Shown: positions 25,375-38,064 of the stretch, one piece after another
How the letters are laid out: every line of letters starts with the position of its first letter
Position numbering within the stretch: position 1 is the stretch's first letter
DNA from: Candidatus Aminicenantes bacterium UBA6072
GTDB lineage: Bacteria; Acidobacteriota; Aminicenantia; UBA2199
NCBI GenBank assembly: GCA_002436105.1
Contig: DIXU01000008.1
Coordinates: 267,319-331,318, forward strand
Direction of reading: 5' to 3'
Length of the DNA: 64,000 bases
Made by a program: the position numbers and the translations under genes
Notes under the pieces: generated by a model
What the model saw: only the letters and a program-made list of their open reading frames with translations
Database searches by the model: none
Told to the model about the DNA's origin: nothing

Positions 25375-26383
25375 AGTTCTTTTGCAGGTGGCTTACGTAG
25401 GCCTTCCTGGCGATCAGCTTCCGCCACCACTCCTCGTGCTCCCGGTACCACGCCACCGTGCTCCGCAGCCCCGTGGCGAAGTCGATCCGCGGCTCCCAGC
25501 CCAGGGCGCGCATTTTCCCCGAGTCGAGGGCGTAGCGGAAATCGTGCCCCTTGCGGTCAACGACCCGCTGCACCAGCGATTCCGGCTTGCCCAGCAGCGA
25601 CAGGATGGCCAGGGTCACCTCGAGGTTGCTGCGTTCCTGGCCGGCGCCCAGGTTGTAGGCCTGGCCAGGCTCGCCCTTTTCGATCAGGGCCAGGATGCCG
25701 CCGACCGTGTCCTCGACATGGAGCCAGTCGCGGCAATTGGCGCCATCGCCGTAGAGCGGCAGGGGCTGGTCCTGCAGCGCCCGGGTGACGAAAAACGGGA
25801 TCAGCTTCTCCGGGTACTGGTAGGGGCCGTAATTGTTGGCCGGGCGGGCGATCACCACCGGCAGCCCGTAGGTCTTGAAATAGGAATAGGCCAGGCGGTC
25901 GCCGCCGGCCTTGGATGCCGAGTAGGGCGAAGAGGGATTCAACGGGCTCTCCTCGCTGAAGCGGCCCCGGGCAATGCTGCCGTAAACCTCGTCGGTGGAG
26001 ACGTGGACAAAAAGCCTGGCGCGAGCAGAGCGCTTCATCGCCTCCAGCAGGACGAAAACGCCGTAGACGTCGGTGAGGATGAAGTCGCCGGGGTCATGGA
26101 TCGAGCGGTCGACATGGGTTTCGGCGGCGAAGTTGACCACGACGTCGGCGCCGGCGATCGCCTCGCCAACGAGTTTCGGGTCCTGGATATCGCCCTGGAC
26201 GAAAGAATAACGCCCCTGAACCCCTTCCAGGTTCTCCAGGTTGCCGGCATAGGTCAGCTTGTCGTAGTTGAGCAGCTCGACCTCCGGGAAACTCTCGTGG
26301 ACGATGCGGATGAAATTGCTGCCGATGAAGCCGGCGCCGCCGGTGACCATGATCTTGCTGACGTCCCGCCCGCCTGCTTTCAT
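25367..26383 (-). CDS. rmlB: dTDP-glucose 4,6-dehydratase
   Basis: Starting at ATG 26383, whose ATGA overlaps the lptD stop, the 338-aa enzyme has the NAD motif TGGAGFIGSNF, the FAAETHVDRSI signature, the catalytic TDEVYG and YSASKAGGD, and the RPANNYGPYQYPEKLIP substrate region. All are diagnostic of RmlB. It converts dTDP-glucose to dTDP-4-keto-6-deoxyglucose, the first branch step to dTDP-rhamnose. Other rml genes are not in this window. It is co-transcribed with lptD upstream and the epimerase downstream. Confidence 0.95.
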   Translation of the reverse strand: MKAGGRDVSKIMVTGGAGFIGSNFIRIVHESFPEVELLNYDKLTYAGNLENLEGVQGRYSFVQGDIQDPKLVGEAIAGADVVVNFAAETHVDRSIHDPGDFILTDVYGVFVLLEAMKRSARARLFVHVSTDEVYGSIARGRFSEESPLNPSSPYSASKAGGDRLAYSYFKTYGLPVVIARPANNYGPYQYPEKLIPFFVTRALQDQPLPLYGDGANCRDWLHVEDTVGGILALIEKGEPGQAYNLGAGQERSNLEVTLAILSLLGKPESLVQRVVDRKGHDFRYALDSGKMRALGWEPRIDFATGLRSTVAWYREHEEWWRKLIARKAYVSHLQKNYE

Positions 26384-28536
26384 TGCTTGCCTCCGAAGAA
26401 ATCGCCGACCATGCCCAGGTTGCCCAGGGAAACGCCGAAACGGAACTGCGGGTACGACTCGCCCAGCCAGGAGAATATCTTGAACTCGGCATTGAAGAAC
26501 AGGCACTGGTAATCGAAGCCGGCGTTCAGCGAGCCGTGCAGCAGGCGATTCTCGGTGAAATCGTAGTCCAGCCTGGACTCCAGCTTGAGGGGAAACCCCT
26601 GCCGGTCGAAATGAACGCCGGCACCGAGCACGCTGCGGTTCAGGTCGAACTTCTTGGCCTGGTAGGGATTGCGATAGATGCTGTAGGAGAACGAGCCGGT
26701 CAGCGGCGATCCCGGGCGGTTGTACGAGGCGCGCAGGTTCAGCAGCGTCAGGTCGCGCACGTAGTAATTGTATTCCAGCACGGCATCGAACAGCACGCTG
26801 CCGCCGGGCCGGAAGCGCAGCTGCTGGCTGAGCTTGGAGAAGCGCGGGTACTCGCCGTCGATCTTCAGGTTGTAATTGGCCTCGGCCGGGTCGAAATAGT
26901 ACTGCTGCGAGACGGAATAAGCGAGAAGCTCGCCGGGAGACGCCTCGCCGTCGCCGCTGCGGGAGAGCAGGCGCGTCGTCAGCTTGAACCCGGCGTAGGA
27001 AAACGAGGGGAAATCGGAGCGGTCGACCTTGACCACGCGCTCGCGGTTGGCGACCTCGGTGGCATAGCGCACGGTGAACTCGGGCTCGATGACGTGCTTC
27101 AGCCGCCGCTTGCCGCTGCCGAAGATGCGGCTGAACACCGGTCCCTGCAGGACGAGCGCCGCCGTGTGGTAGTTCACGTAAATGGGCTCGTCGAGGATCT
27201 CGCCGGTTTCGGCGTCGAGGCTTTTGGCGTAGAAGGAATTCCGCGAACGCAGGTCCAGTGAGCCGCTCAACCAGGGCAGCTGGAGCAGCGGCAGCTGGTA
27301 GGCGGGGGTCAGGGTCAGGCGCTGGCTGAACAGCCCGGTGGAGTACTCGGGATCCTCCTCGAAGCTGCGGCCGCTGCGCCGCGTCCTCAGGAAATTGGCG
27401 GCCAGGGAGAAATAGCCGGGCAGTTTTCCCAGCTTCTGCTGGTTCAGGTTCAACGCCAGCGACGGCAGGTGTTCCACGACCAGGGAGCTGTTCCTGGTCA
27501 CGTAGTAGGTCTCGCGGCGCGAGGCGCTGAACGACGCCTGGACATTGGCGAACGACGAGGTCAGTGACAGCTCCGTCTGGAAATTGGCCGATTTGACCAT
27601 GTCGAAGCTGCTGTCCAGGAGGCGCAGGAAGTCGGGGCGGCTTTGCAGGTCGGCATTCAGCCTCAGCTTCGTGTTCAGCAGGGGCAGGGACTGCTGGTGC
27701 TCGGCCTCCAGGAAATAATCGTCGTCGCCGCCGCTGTAGACCCCGTTGTCCTTGCGGTACCTGAAATAATAGAAGCGGGCGCTGCCCCGGGCGTTGCGCA
27801 GGAGGTAGCGCACCTCGTCGCTGGCCCCCACGCCCAGCTTGGAGAAATAGTCGAGTCCGAGGGTCATGTCGATATTGGGGCGGATGGCCCAGAAGAATGC
27901 GTTCTGCAGGAAAAAGCCGCGCAGGCCGGAGTGGCCGATGCCGGGAAAGAGAAGGCCGGTGGCCCGGCCGTCCTTGTGCAGCGGGTAGCGCAGGTAGGGC
28001 AGGTAAAAGAGCGGGACGTTCTTGACGCGCAGCAGGGCGCCGTGCATCTCGATGTACTTCTCCTTCTTGATCCGGCCCTTGCGGCTGCTGATGCGCCAGC
28101 GGGGAAAAACCTGGGCGCAGGAGGTGAAATCGAGGCGCCGGAAGGCCAGGGTCTCGCGGTCGGTCTGCTCCAGGCGGTCGCTGTGGAAGCGGACGACCGG
28201 GCTGGCCATGCCCTCGGCGTCCAGCATCTCGCCCTGCTGGGTCCTCAGGTTGAACATGAGCTTCTCGCCGCTGAGGACCATGTCCCTGGCCGCCATGGTC
28301 ACCCGCCCCTCCGCGAACAACTCGCGGGTCTTGAGGTTGAAATCGATGGCGTCGGCGTAGATGACGTAGTCCTGCCAGAAAACCTCCACGTGCCCGGCGG
28401 CGCGCAGGGCGTCCTCGCCAATGGTCTTTTGATCGGCGTAAACGACCGGGTCCTGATGCGGCGCCTGCGCCGGCAGGATCCCGCCGGGGGCCAGGAGCAG
28501 CAGGAGCAGCAGGAAGCGTGAAGACGTGGGTTTCAT
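26380..28536 (-). CDS. lptD: LptD/OstA-like outer-membrane LPS assembly protein
   Basis: The 718-aa protein has a signal peptide (Leu-rich, residues ~8-24), an OstA-type jellyroll domain (GEDALRAAGHVEVFWQDYVIYADAI, then LFAEGRVTM) and a long C-terminal region of alternating residues typical of a 20+ strand barrel. The conserved VKNVPLFYLPYLRYP motif is at ~170-185. It inserts LPS-like lipid into the outer leaflet. A TTGCTT-N17-TACATT promoter lies 10 bp before the start. As first gene of an operon with sugar enzymes, it supports a diderm LPS envelope. Confidence 0.88.
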   Translation of the reverse strand: MKPTSSRFLLLLLLLAPGGILPAQAPHQDPVVYADQKTIGEDALRAAGHVEVFWQDYVIYADAIDFNLKTRELFAEGRVTMAARDMVLSGEKLMFNLRTQQGEMLDAEGMASPVVRFHSDRLEQTDRETLAFRRLDFTSCAQVFPRWRISSRKGRIKKEKYIEMHGALLRVKNVPLFYLPYLRYPLHKDGRATGLLFPGIGHSGLRGFFLQNAFFWAIRPNIDMTLGLDYFSKLGVGASDEVRYLLRNARGSARFYYFRYRKDNGVYSGGDDDYFLEAEHQQSLPLLNTKLRLNADLQSRPDFLRLLDSSFDMVKSANFQTELSLTSSFANVQASFSASRRETYYVTRNSSLVVEHLPSLALNLNQQKLGKLPGYFSLAANFLRTRRSGRSFEEDPEYSTGLFSQRLTLTPAYQLPLLQLPWLSGSLDLRSRNSFYAKSLDAETGEILDEPIYVNYHTAALVLQGPVFSRIFGSGKRRLKHVIEPEFTVRYATEVANRERVVKVDRSDFPSFSYAGFKLTTRLLSRSGDGEASPGELLAYSVSQQYYFDPAEANYNLKIDGEYPRFSKLSQQLRFRPGGSVLFDAVLEYNYYVRDLTLLNLRASYNRPGSPLTGSFSYSIYRNPYQAKKFDLNRSVLGAGVHFDRQGFPLKLESRLDYDFTENRLLHGSLNAGFDYQCLFFNAEFKIFSWLGESYPQFRFGVSLGNLGMVGDFFGGKQ

Positions 28537-28546
28537 GTAAGGTTAG

Positions 28547-28575
28547 AATGTAGCATTTTTTGCCTGCCTAAGCAA
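28547..28575 (-). promoter_or_regulatory. Promoter of the lptD-rmlB operon
   Basis: TTGCTT and TACATT are 17 bp apart; the -10 box ends 10 bp before the ATG. Confidence 0.5.
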
Positions 28576-28638
28576 CCCGACCGGGCTTTTCAGCGGAGGA
28601 CCGGTGAATCCCCGCTCTTTTTATGCTATCATTCCGGC

Positions 28639-29304
28639 ATGAACAATTCAAAGCGCTTGCTGGCAATGATGATCCTTGTGGGAGCCTTCGCCGCCTGCTC
28701 CATCCACGTCCCCTGGGGATTGATGGACGACTACGACGGCGTGCGCGTGGTCATGCGCGTCACTCCGGACGACGCCGACGTCCTGCTCAACGGCCGCTTC
28801 ATCGGCACCGCCTACGAATTCGCCTCCGCCGCCGTCGCCCTGCGCCTGGCGTCGAGGGAGAACGAGCTGGTGTTCCGCAAGCAGGGCTTCCGCGAGCAGG
28901 TGGTGGACCTCAGCGACTATTCCTCGCGGCGCATTACGGTGAGGGTCGAGCTGAGACCGGCCGAGCCCGGCTCCCCGGCCCAACCGGCCGCAGCCGGCGA
29001 AACCGACCCGGCCTATGTAGCCAAGAGCGAACCGCTGCCCCCGCTGCCTGCCGAAAAGCCCGCCCCGGCAACGGAAGGCTTCCTGACCGAAGTGGCGCTG
29101 ACCGTGACCCCGGAGGAGACGGCCGTCTACATCGACGACCGCTTCCAGGGCCTGGCGCCGGCGACCGGCAAGGTGATGTTCCTGCGCCTGCCCCCCGGAA
29201 AATACGCCTTCACCGCCTTCAAGCCGGGATTTGCGCCCCTGATCAGGGAGATCACCATTCCCAGGCAGGAAAAGTTCGACCTGGAGATCGCCCTCAAGAA
29301 GTAG
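28639..29304 (+). CDS. PEGA-domain lipoprotein
   Basis: The 221-aa protein starts with a lipoprotein-type signal ending near Cys20 (AFAAC). Two PEGA-like repeats follow (VMRVTPDDADVLLNGRFIGTA near 38-58 and LTVTPEETAVYIDDRFQGLAP near 155-175), joined by a Pro/Ala-rich linker. PEGA modules are short beta-sandwiches found on surface-layer and envelope proteins; no catalysis is expected. The gene is divergent from lptD. A TATCAT box ends 6 bp before its ATG with a weak -35, so it may be leaderless. Confidence 0.75.
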   Translation: MNNSKRLLAMMILVGAFAACSIHVPWGLMDDYDGVRVVMRVTPDDADVLLNGRFIGTAYEFASAAVALRLASRENELVFRKQGFREQVVDLSDYSSRRITVRVELRPAEPGSPAQPAAAGETDPAYVAKSEPLPPLPAEKPAPATEGFLTEVALTVTPEETAVYIDDRFQGLAPATGKVMFLRLPPGKYAFTAFKPGFAPLIREITIPRQEKFDLEIALKK

Positions 29305-29441
29305 GCTTCCGCTCCGGCCTGGGAATTCGGGGTTTCGCGCCGCGCTGCTGAAGCTGGCCACTCACCCGGACGGCATCCGGGAAAGGTACTGGCCCAGTCT
29401 TCAGAACGCTATTTCCTGAGAGAAATCGGGTGCGCCGCTCC

Positions 29442-30011
29442 CTATTTCAGCATCGGCATGATGAACAGGGCATACAAGGCGAAGAAAAGCATGCCCAGCA
29501 GCGGCCGCATGAAGCCCCGGCGCAGCTTGCGTACGTCGCCGGCGGGGATCTCCGCAGCGAACAATTTCTGTTTCTCGGCAGTGACGATCAGCGCCAGCAG
29601 GCCCGATACGTAAGCAAAAGCAGCCACCAGGTAGACCAGCAAAGCCAGCGGATTGCTCGGATAGCGGCCGATCAGGTGGGCGCAGAACGGCACGAAAGCC
29701 GCCCAGGCCAGCAGCCAGACATGGATGGCCACGACCGTCTTGCTGATCCGGGTCAACTTGGCATACAGCGTGTTATGGCCGATCCAAAAGCCGCTCAGTA
29801 TGAAAAAACTGATGATGTAGCTCAGAAAGGTACGCCAGTGGTGCAGCAGCGCCTGGCCCAACTCGTGGGCTGAGCGGCGGTCGCCGATCTCCGGGAGCTT
29901 CAGCTCGAGGACCAGGATGGTCAGGGCGATGGCGAAGACGCCGTCGAACAGGAATTCCAGCCTGCCCTTGCTGACCTCGGTCTTGAAAGATGATTGCGCT
30001 TTTGTAGCCAT
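29442..30011 (-). CDS. TMEM175-family potassium channel-like protein
   Basis: The 189-aa protein begins at ATG 30011. It has the bacterial TMEM175 signature RLEFLFDGVFAIALTILVLELKLP in the first helix (residues ~17-40) followed by five more hydrophobic helices, the usual six-helix layout. Bacterial TMEM175 proteins form K+-permeable channels as tetramers. A TTGACA-N17-TATCAT promoter lies 55 bp upstream, back to back with the promoter of the propeller regulator. Confidence 0.85.
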   Translation of the reverse strand: MATKAQSSFKTEVSKGRLEFLFDGVFAIALTILVLELKLPEIGDRRSAHELGQALLHHWRTFLSYIISFFILSGFWIGHNTLYAKLTRISKTVVAIHVWLLAWAAFVPFCAHLIGRYPSNPLALLVYLVAAFAYVSGLLALIVTAEKQKLFAAEIPAGDVRKLRRGFMRPLLGMLFFALYALFIMPMLK

Positions 30012-30066
30012 AACCTGCTCCTTCGCGTTCTGATAACGCAAGAAAATCGAGATGGCGCGAAGGCAC

Positions 30067-30095
30067 ATGATAGCAATCGGGCTCGTGATTGTCAA
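30067..30095 (-). promoter_or_regulatory. Sigma70-type promoter of the TMEM175 gene
   Basis: Perfect TTGACA, 17 bp, TATCAT, divergent from the promoter at 30131. Confidence 0.75.
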
Positions 30096-30130
30096 AATCA
30101 GACCCCGGCGGATGATCGCCGAGCCCTGCC

Positions 30131-30159
30131 TTGACAAGGAGGACGGGGTTCATTATAAA
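30131..30159 (+). promoter_or_regulatory. Sigma70-type promoter of the propeller regulator gene
   Basis: Perfect TTGACA, 17 bp, TATAAA. The -10 box ends 9 bp before ATG 30169, so little or no leader remains. Confidence 0.8.
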
Positions 30160-30168
30160 GATGGCAAT

Positions 30169-32910
30169 ATGACGGGGAATTTTTCGTTGCCCGCCCGCAG
30201 CAAACTGCCCATGACCTTCGCGGTCTTCTTCTTCGCCGCCTGGGGAACCCTGTCCGCCGCCAGGGGCGGTGAACTGAAAAAAGAATACGAGCGCTGGGTG
30301 CGCCGTTCGTGGACCACCGCGGACGGATTGCCGCAGAACACCGTCTACGCGCTGACCCAGGGCGCCGACGGCTGCATGTGGATCGGCAGCGAAGGCGGCC
30401 TGGCCCGTTTTGACGGCGCCGAATTCAAGATCTTCAGGAGAAGGTTCACGCCAGGCCTGGCCAGCGACTCGATCACGTCGCTGTCCGCCGGCCGCGACGG
30501 CTCGCTGTGGATCGGCACGTTCGGAGGCGGGCTGGTGCGCCGGCGGAACGGAGAGTTCACCCGGATAGAGGGCGCGATCAGTGACCGCATCTGGTCGCTC
30601 CGCCATGACAGCGAAGGGGTGCTCTGGATCATAGCGCCAGGGAACGGGCTCTATTGTCTCGAGCCGGGAAGGTCCCCCGCTCTGGCTGTCATTGACGACC
30701 TGCCCGACGAACAGGTCACCGCCGTCGCCGGCAGCATGGAGCGCACGCTCTGGATCGGGACGCGCAACGGGCTCGCGGCCATCCGCGGCGGCCGGCAAAC
30801 GGTCTTCAACTCGCAGGCGGGTCTTGCCGGCGACCACGTCTATTGCCTGTTCATCGACAGCCGCGGCAGCCTCTGGTCAGGGACCACGACGGGGCTCAGC
30901 CGCATCGACGCCCGGGGGGTTCGCAGCTTCTCCACCTCCGACGGTCTGGCCGACGGCCTCGTTCGCGCCATCAGCGAGGATGCCCTGGGACGGATGTGGA
31001 TCGGCACCGACAGTGGGGTGACCATCCTGGACTGCGGGGAAAAACCGGTCTGCGCCACACCGGCAGGCCTGGCCGGCGATGCGGTGATGGCCATTTGCCG
31101 CGACCGCGAGAACGGCATGTGGATCGGCACCGCCGCCGGCGGGCTGAACTACTGGAGACGCAACGAGGTGCTCGTCCATGGGCCGGAGGACGGCTTGTCG
31201 GGAGAGCAGGTCACGGCGATCTGCGCTGACGGCGAGGGACGCCTCTGGGTCGGTACCCGCGGCCAGGGACTCAACCGGCGTGAAAACGGGAAATGGCGCT
31301 TCTATTCCGGCCGCGACGGCCTGGCCGGCGGCTTCATCACCTCCCTGCTGGCGGATTCCCGGGGCAGGCTCTGGATCGGCTCGCTGGACGCCGGATTGCA
31401 GGTCATGGACCAGGGGAAATTCATCCCCGGCGATCCTCGGGGGCCAGCCTCAGGCCGGCCCGTGCTCTCGCTTTTTTTTGACGGGCAAGACGGCCTGTGG
31501 GCGGGGAGCGACGGCTACGGAATCGATGCCTGGCGGGGCGGCCGCTGGCGCCGCCATGGTCCGGCAGGCGGGCTGAAGGGAAGCGTGATCACCTCCCTCG
31601 CCCAGGACCGGCAGGGAAACCTCTGGGCCGGCAGCGCGGACAACGGCCTGCACGCCTTGCAGGGGACGGCCTGGCGCCGCTATACGACCGCCGACGGGCT
31701 GCCCGGGAACACCGTCTACGCCATTCATGCCGATGAGAAAGGCGCCGTCTGGCTGGGCACCGACGGCGGGCTGGGCTTGTACAGCCAGGGGCGGTTCTTC
31801 CGCTTCCGCGCGGGAGCGAGGCCGCTGAACGAGGCCGTCCTGTCCATCATCGAGGATGCGGCGGGGCGGCTCTGGATGAGCTCGCTGACGGGCATCTTCA
31901 GCGTGCGGCGCTCGGAATTGGAGGCAGCCGCCCCCCGGGCGGGGCGCGACGCCCACTGCCGGGTCTTCGGCGAGATGTCGGGGCTGAAGAGCACGGTCTG
32001 CGCGGGCGGATTCCAGCCGGCCGGCTGCCGCGACCCTGCCGGCAGGCTGTGGTTCCCTACCCAGAAAGGGCTGGTTGAGATCGACCCGCAGGGGCTGGAA
32101 GCGCCGCCGCCGCCGCTCCCCCGGATCAGCAGATTTCAAGCCAACGGCATGACCGTCCCGCTGGCGGGGAACGGCCGCCTGCCTGCCGGGAGCGGACGCC
32201 TCGATTTTCAATACGCGGCGCCGGCATTCTCCGACCCGCAGCAGGTCGAGTTCTCCAGCCGCCTGCAGGGGTTTGAAGACGACTGGAGCGCACCCGGAAG
32301 GGAGCGCCTGCGTAGCTTCAGCGGGATCCCTGCCGGGAGCTACGCCTTCCGCCTCCGGGCCCGGGGCCGGGACGGAACCTGGAGCGACAGCGAGGCCGTC
32401 TTGCGTTTCTCGGTCGCGGAGCATTTCCACCGCACCGCCGGCTTCCGTCTCCTGCTGCTGGCCGCCGCCGGCTCGGCCCTCCTGGGACTGCTTCTCTATC
32501 GCCGGAAAAGGGCCCGCCGGCGCCGGGAGGACAAGTACAGGTCTTCAGCACTGAGCGCCGGCAGGATCGCGGAACACGCCGCGCGGCTCGAGCGCATCAT
32601 GGAAGAGGACAAGCCCTATCTCGATCCCGACCTGACCCTGGCCAAGCTGGCCGCTGCGATGGAAATGCCGGCCAGGCACCTCTCCCAGGTCATCAATGAG
32701 CACTTCGGGCTGAATTTCAACGACCACGTCAACCGCCTGCGCGTCGAGGAGGCCAAGCGCCTGCTTCTCGACCCGGCCGCCAGGGAGTTCAAGCTGCTGC
32801 GCATCGCCTTCGAGTCGGGGTTCAACTCCAAGTCGGTCTTCAACGCCGCGTTCAGGAAGCACGCCGGCGCCAGCCCCTCCGAGTTCCGCCGCCTTCTGGG
32901 CGGCGGCTGA
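30169..32910 (+). CDS. Membrane sensor with two-component-type propeller, Y_Y_Y domain and AraC HTH
   Basis: The 913-aa protein has a signal sequence (to ~32), about twelve repeats of the two-component regulator propeller (recurring SLWIG, GRLWVG and MWIGT motifs, ~45-640) and a Y_Y_Y-like domain (FQYAAPAF..., ~680-750). One membrane helix (~757-777) is followed by a short basic linker and an AraC-type DNA-binding domain (~815-910, LAKLAAAMEMPARHLSQVI). No histidine kinase or receiver domain is present, unlike Bacteroidetes hybrid two-component sensors. It should bind a ligand outside and act directly on DNA from the membrane. The start follows from the promoter just upstream; an earlier ATG at 30161 hits a stop at once. 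Confidence 0.85.
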   Translation: MTGNFSLPARSKLPMTFAVFFFAAWGTLSAARGGELKKEYERWVRRSWTTADGLPQNTVYALTQGADGCMWIGSEGGLARFDGAEFKIFRRRFTPGLASDSITSLSAGRDGSLWIGTFGGGLVRRRNGEFTRIEGAISDRIWSLRHDSEGVLWIIAPGNGLYCLEPGRSPALAVIDDLPDEQVTAVAGSMERTLWIGTRNGLAAIRGGRQTVFNSQAGLAGDHVYCLFIDSRGSLWSGTTTGLSRIDARGVRSFSTSDGLADGLVRAISEDALGRMWIGTDSGVTILDCGEKPVCATPAGLAGDAVMAICRDRENGMWIGTAAGGLNYWRRNEVLVHGPEDGLSGEQVTAICADGEGRLWVGTRGQGLNRRENGKWRFYSGRDGLAGGFITSLLADSRGRLWIGSLDAGLQVMDQGKFIPGDPRGPASGRPVLSLFFDGQDGLWAGSDGYGIDAWRGGRWRRHGPAGGLKGSVITSLAQDRQGNLWAGSADNGLHALQGTAWRRYTTADGLPGNTVYAIHADEKGAVWLGTDGGLGLYSQGRFFRFRAGARPLNEAVLSIIEDAAGRLWMSSLTGIFSVRRSELEAAAPRAGRDAHCRVFGEMSGLKSTVCAGGFQPAGCRDPAGRLWFPTQKGLVEIDPQGLEAPPPPLPRISRFQANGMTVPLAGNGRLPAGSGRLDFQYAAPAFSDPQQVEFSSRLQGFEDDWSAPGRERLRSFSGIPAGSYAFRLRARGRDGTWSDSEAVLRFSVAEHFHRTAGFRLLLLAAAGSALLGLLLYRRKRARRRREDKYRSSALSAGRIAEHAARLERIMEEDKPYLDPDLTLAKLAAAMEMPARHLSQVINEHFGLNFNDHVNRLRVEEAKRLLLDPAAREFKLLRIAFESGFNSKSVFNAAFRKHAGASPSEFRRLLGGG

Positions 32911-33017
32911 CCCCTCCGGCCCGACCCGGGGAAAAAGAGTCCGGAATCATGATCCCGGACTCCCCCGCCCCCTGGACAGCGCATTACGTTCATGGCTCAT
33001 CAAAGAGGAGGTGAACC

Positions 33018-33764
33018 ATGTTCGAGACCATCTTCAGCTCCGGCGGGCCGCGCCGGGGCCGAGCGCGCAAGGCGCTGACCCTGGCCGTCTCCCTGGTTTT
33101 CCATGCCGTCTCGGTTGTGGCCGTCATCGTCGTGCCGCTGCTGCGCGCCGAGGCGAAGCTGCCCGGGTTCGCGGTCATCGATGCCGCCCTGGTTTCGCCG
33201 CCGATTCTGCCCGGCATACCGCCTGCGGGCCGTCCCCGGGGCACTGAGGGCGGACCCGGGACTCCCGGGGAAGAGCCCAGGAAGCCGCGGCCCCGTGGTG
33301 AAATCGGTTTCACTGTCCCCTCGGAGATCACAAAGAGCACGGAAGAGGACTTGACTTCGGCTCTTGCGAACATCGGAGGCGGGTTCGGCGTCGACGGCGG
33401 AATCGACCTAAATGAGGGCGGGAACACCGAGTGGGAGATCGGCAGGGAGTTCATTCCCGAAGCCGTCATTCCGGACAAGGCGGCGGTCATCCACGTCACT
33501 CCCCCCAGGCTGGCCAGGAGAGTGAGCCCCGCTTATCCGCCCGAGGCCATCTCGGCCCGGGTGGCGGGCCTGGTCGTGATCGAGGCCATGACCGACATCT
33601 ACGGCAAGGTCAAGGAAACGCGCGTGATCAGCGGCCACCCGCTGCTCAATGCCGCCGCCCTGGTGGCCGTCCGCGAATGGGTGTACGAGCCCTACCTGGT
33701 CAACGGCATCCCCCATGCCGTGCGCTTCACCGTCACCGTTAATTTCACCCTGGAAAAACGCTGA
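33018..33764 (+). CDS. TonB-family energy transducer
   Basis: The 248-aa protein starts after a strong AGGAGG. It has one N-terminal membrane helix (~20-42), a Pro/Gly-rich periplasmic stretch (~55-95) and a C-terminal TonB domain (ARRVSPAYPPEAISARVAGLVVIEAMTDIYGKVKETRVISGHPLLNAAALVAVREW). TonB passes proton-motive energy to outer-membrane receptors. No exbB/exbD lies nearby. The 107-bp gap after the regulator gene contains a hairpin (32937-32962, 8-bp stem GAGTCCGG) without a U-run, so co-transcription is uncertain. Confidence 0.88.
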   Translation: MFETIFSSGGPRRGRARKALTLAVSLVFHAVSVVAVIVVPLLRAEAKLPGFAVIDAALVSPPILPGIPPAGRPRGTEGGPGTPGEEPRKPRPRGEIGFTVPSEITKSTEEDLTSALANIGGGFGVDGGIDLNEGGNTEWEIGREFIPEAVIPDKAAVIHVTPPRLARRVSPAYPPEAISARVAGLVVIEAMTDIYGKVKETRVISGHPLLNAAALVAVREWVYEPYLVNGIPHAVRFTVTVNFTLEKR

Positions 33765-33771
33765 AAGAAAA

Positions 33772-33791
33772 GGCCCCCCGAGCGGGGGGCC
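33772..33791 (-). terminator. Rho-independent terminator of the pyrophosphatase gene
   Basis: GGCCCCCC and GGGGGGCC form an 8-bp GC stem around a 4-nt loop. On the minus strand it is followed by TTTTCTTT, so it fits termination of the pyrophosphatase transcript. It may also stop tonB transcription. Confidence 0.75.
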
Positions 33792-33813
33792 GCCCTATTC
33801 TCAGCAGTTTATT

Positions 33814-36048
<2,235 letters not shown>

Positions 36049-36099
36049 GCCAACTCCTTGTGAAATGAATGAATTGTGTAAAACAGGTCAAGAAAGCAA

Positions 36100-36128
36100 C
36101 TTATATCCGATTTTTCGCTAAATGTCAA
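36100..36128 (-). promoter_or_regulatory. Sigma70-type promoter of hppA
   Basis: TTGACA, 17 bp, TATAAG, about 52 bp before the ATG. Confidence 0.78.
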
Positions 36129-36194
36129 CGATTTCAGGCCGAAAACAGGAGGAAACGCCCAGATCCGGCTGCCGCAAGCGCGGCCGGGAAACGG

Positions 36195-36622
36195 TCATTT
36201 GGCCTTGATCTTACTGCAGATGGCTAACTTGGCCTGGATCTCTTTCTGCCGCGCCAGCTCCACCTGGAGATCCTCGGGGGTGATGGCCCCCTTGAACGAG
36301 GACTGGATGCGCGCTTCCGTCTCCTGCAGTTGCCGCCGCAACTCTTCCTCGTCCAGGTCCTCGCCGCGCACGAAGTCGTCAATGATCAGGGCCAGCCGGT
36401 TGTCGCGCACCTCGAGAAAACCCTCGCCGCTGTAAAGGTAGTGCCGGGCACCGGAAGCGTCCAGATAGGAGATCTCCCCCGCTTTCAGCAGCGTCAGGTA
36501 GGGCAGGTGGTGCGAAAGCACTCCGGCCTCGCCCAGGAAAGCCGGGATGTAGAGATCCTGCACGTCGGCGCGCAGGGCCACCTCGCGCGAGGTGATGATC
36601 TCCAGCTGCAGGGCGCCGGCCA

Positions 36623-36623
<1 letters not shown>
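36195..36623 (-). CDS. atpC: ATP synthase epsilon subunit
   Basis: The 142-aa product starts at ATG 36623, overlapping the atpD stop by one base (TGATG). It has the N-terminal beta-sandwich (LEIITSREVALRADVQDLYIPAFLGEAGVLSHHLPYLTLLKAGE) and the C-terminal two-helix region of epsilon. It is the last gene of the minus-strand ATP synthase operon. It links the rotor to the catalytic head and may inhibit reverse ATPase activity. Confidence 0.92.
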
Positions 36624-38056
<1,433 letters not shown>

Positions 38057-38064
38057 GTTCTCTC

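Noticed and set aside
29365..29381. Terminator after the PEGA lipoprotein
   Set aside because: The CCCGGA/TCCGGG hairpin has only 6 bp and no T-run on either side.
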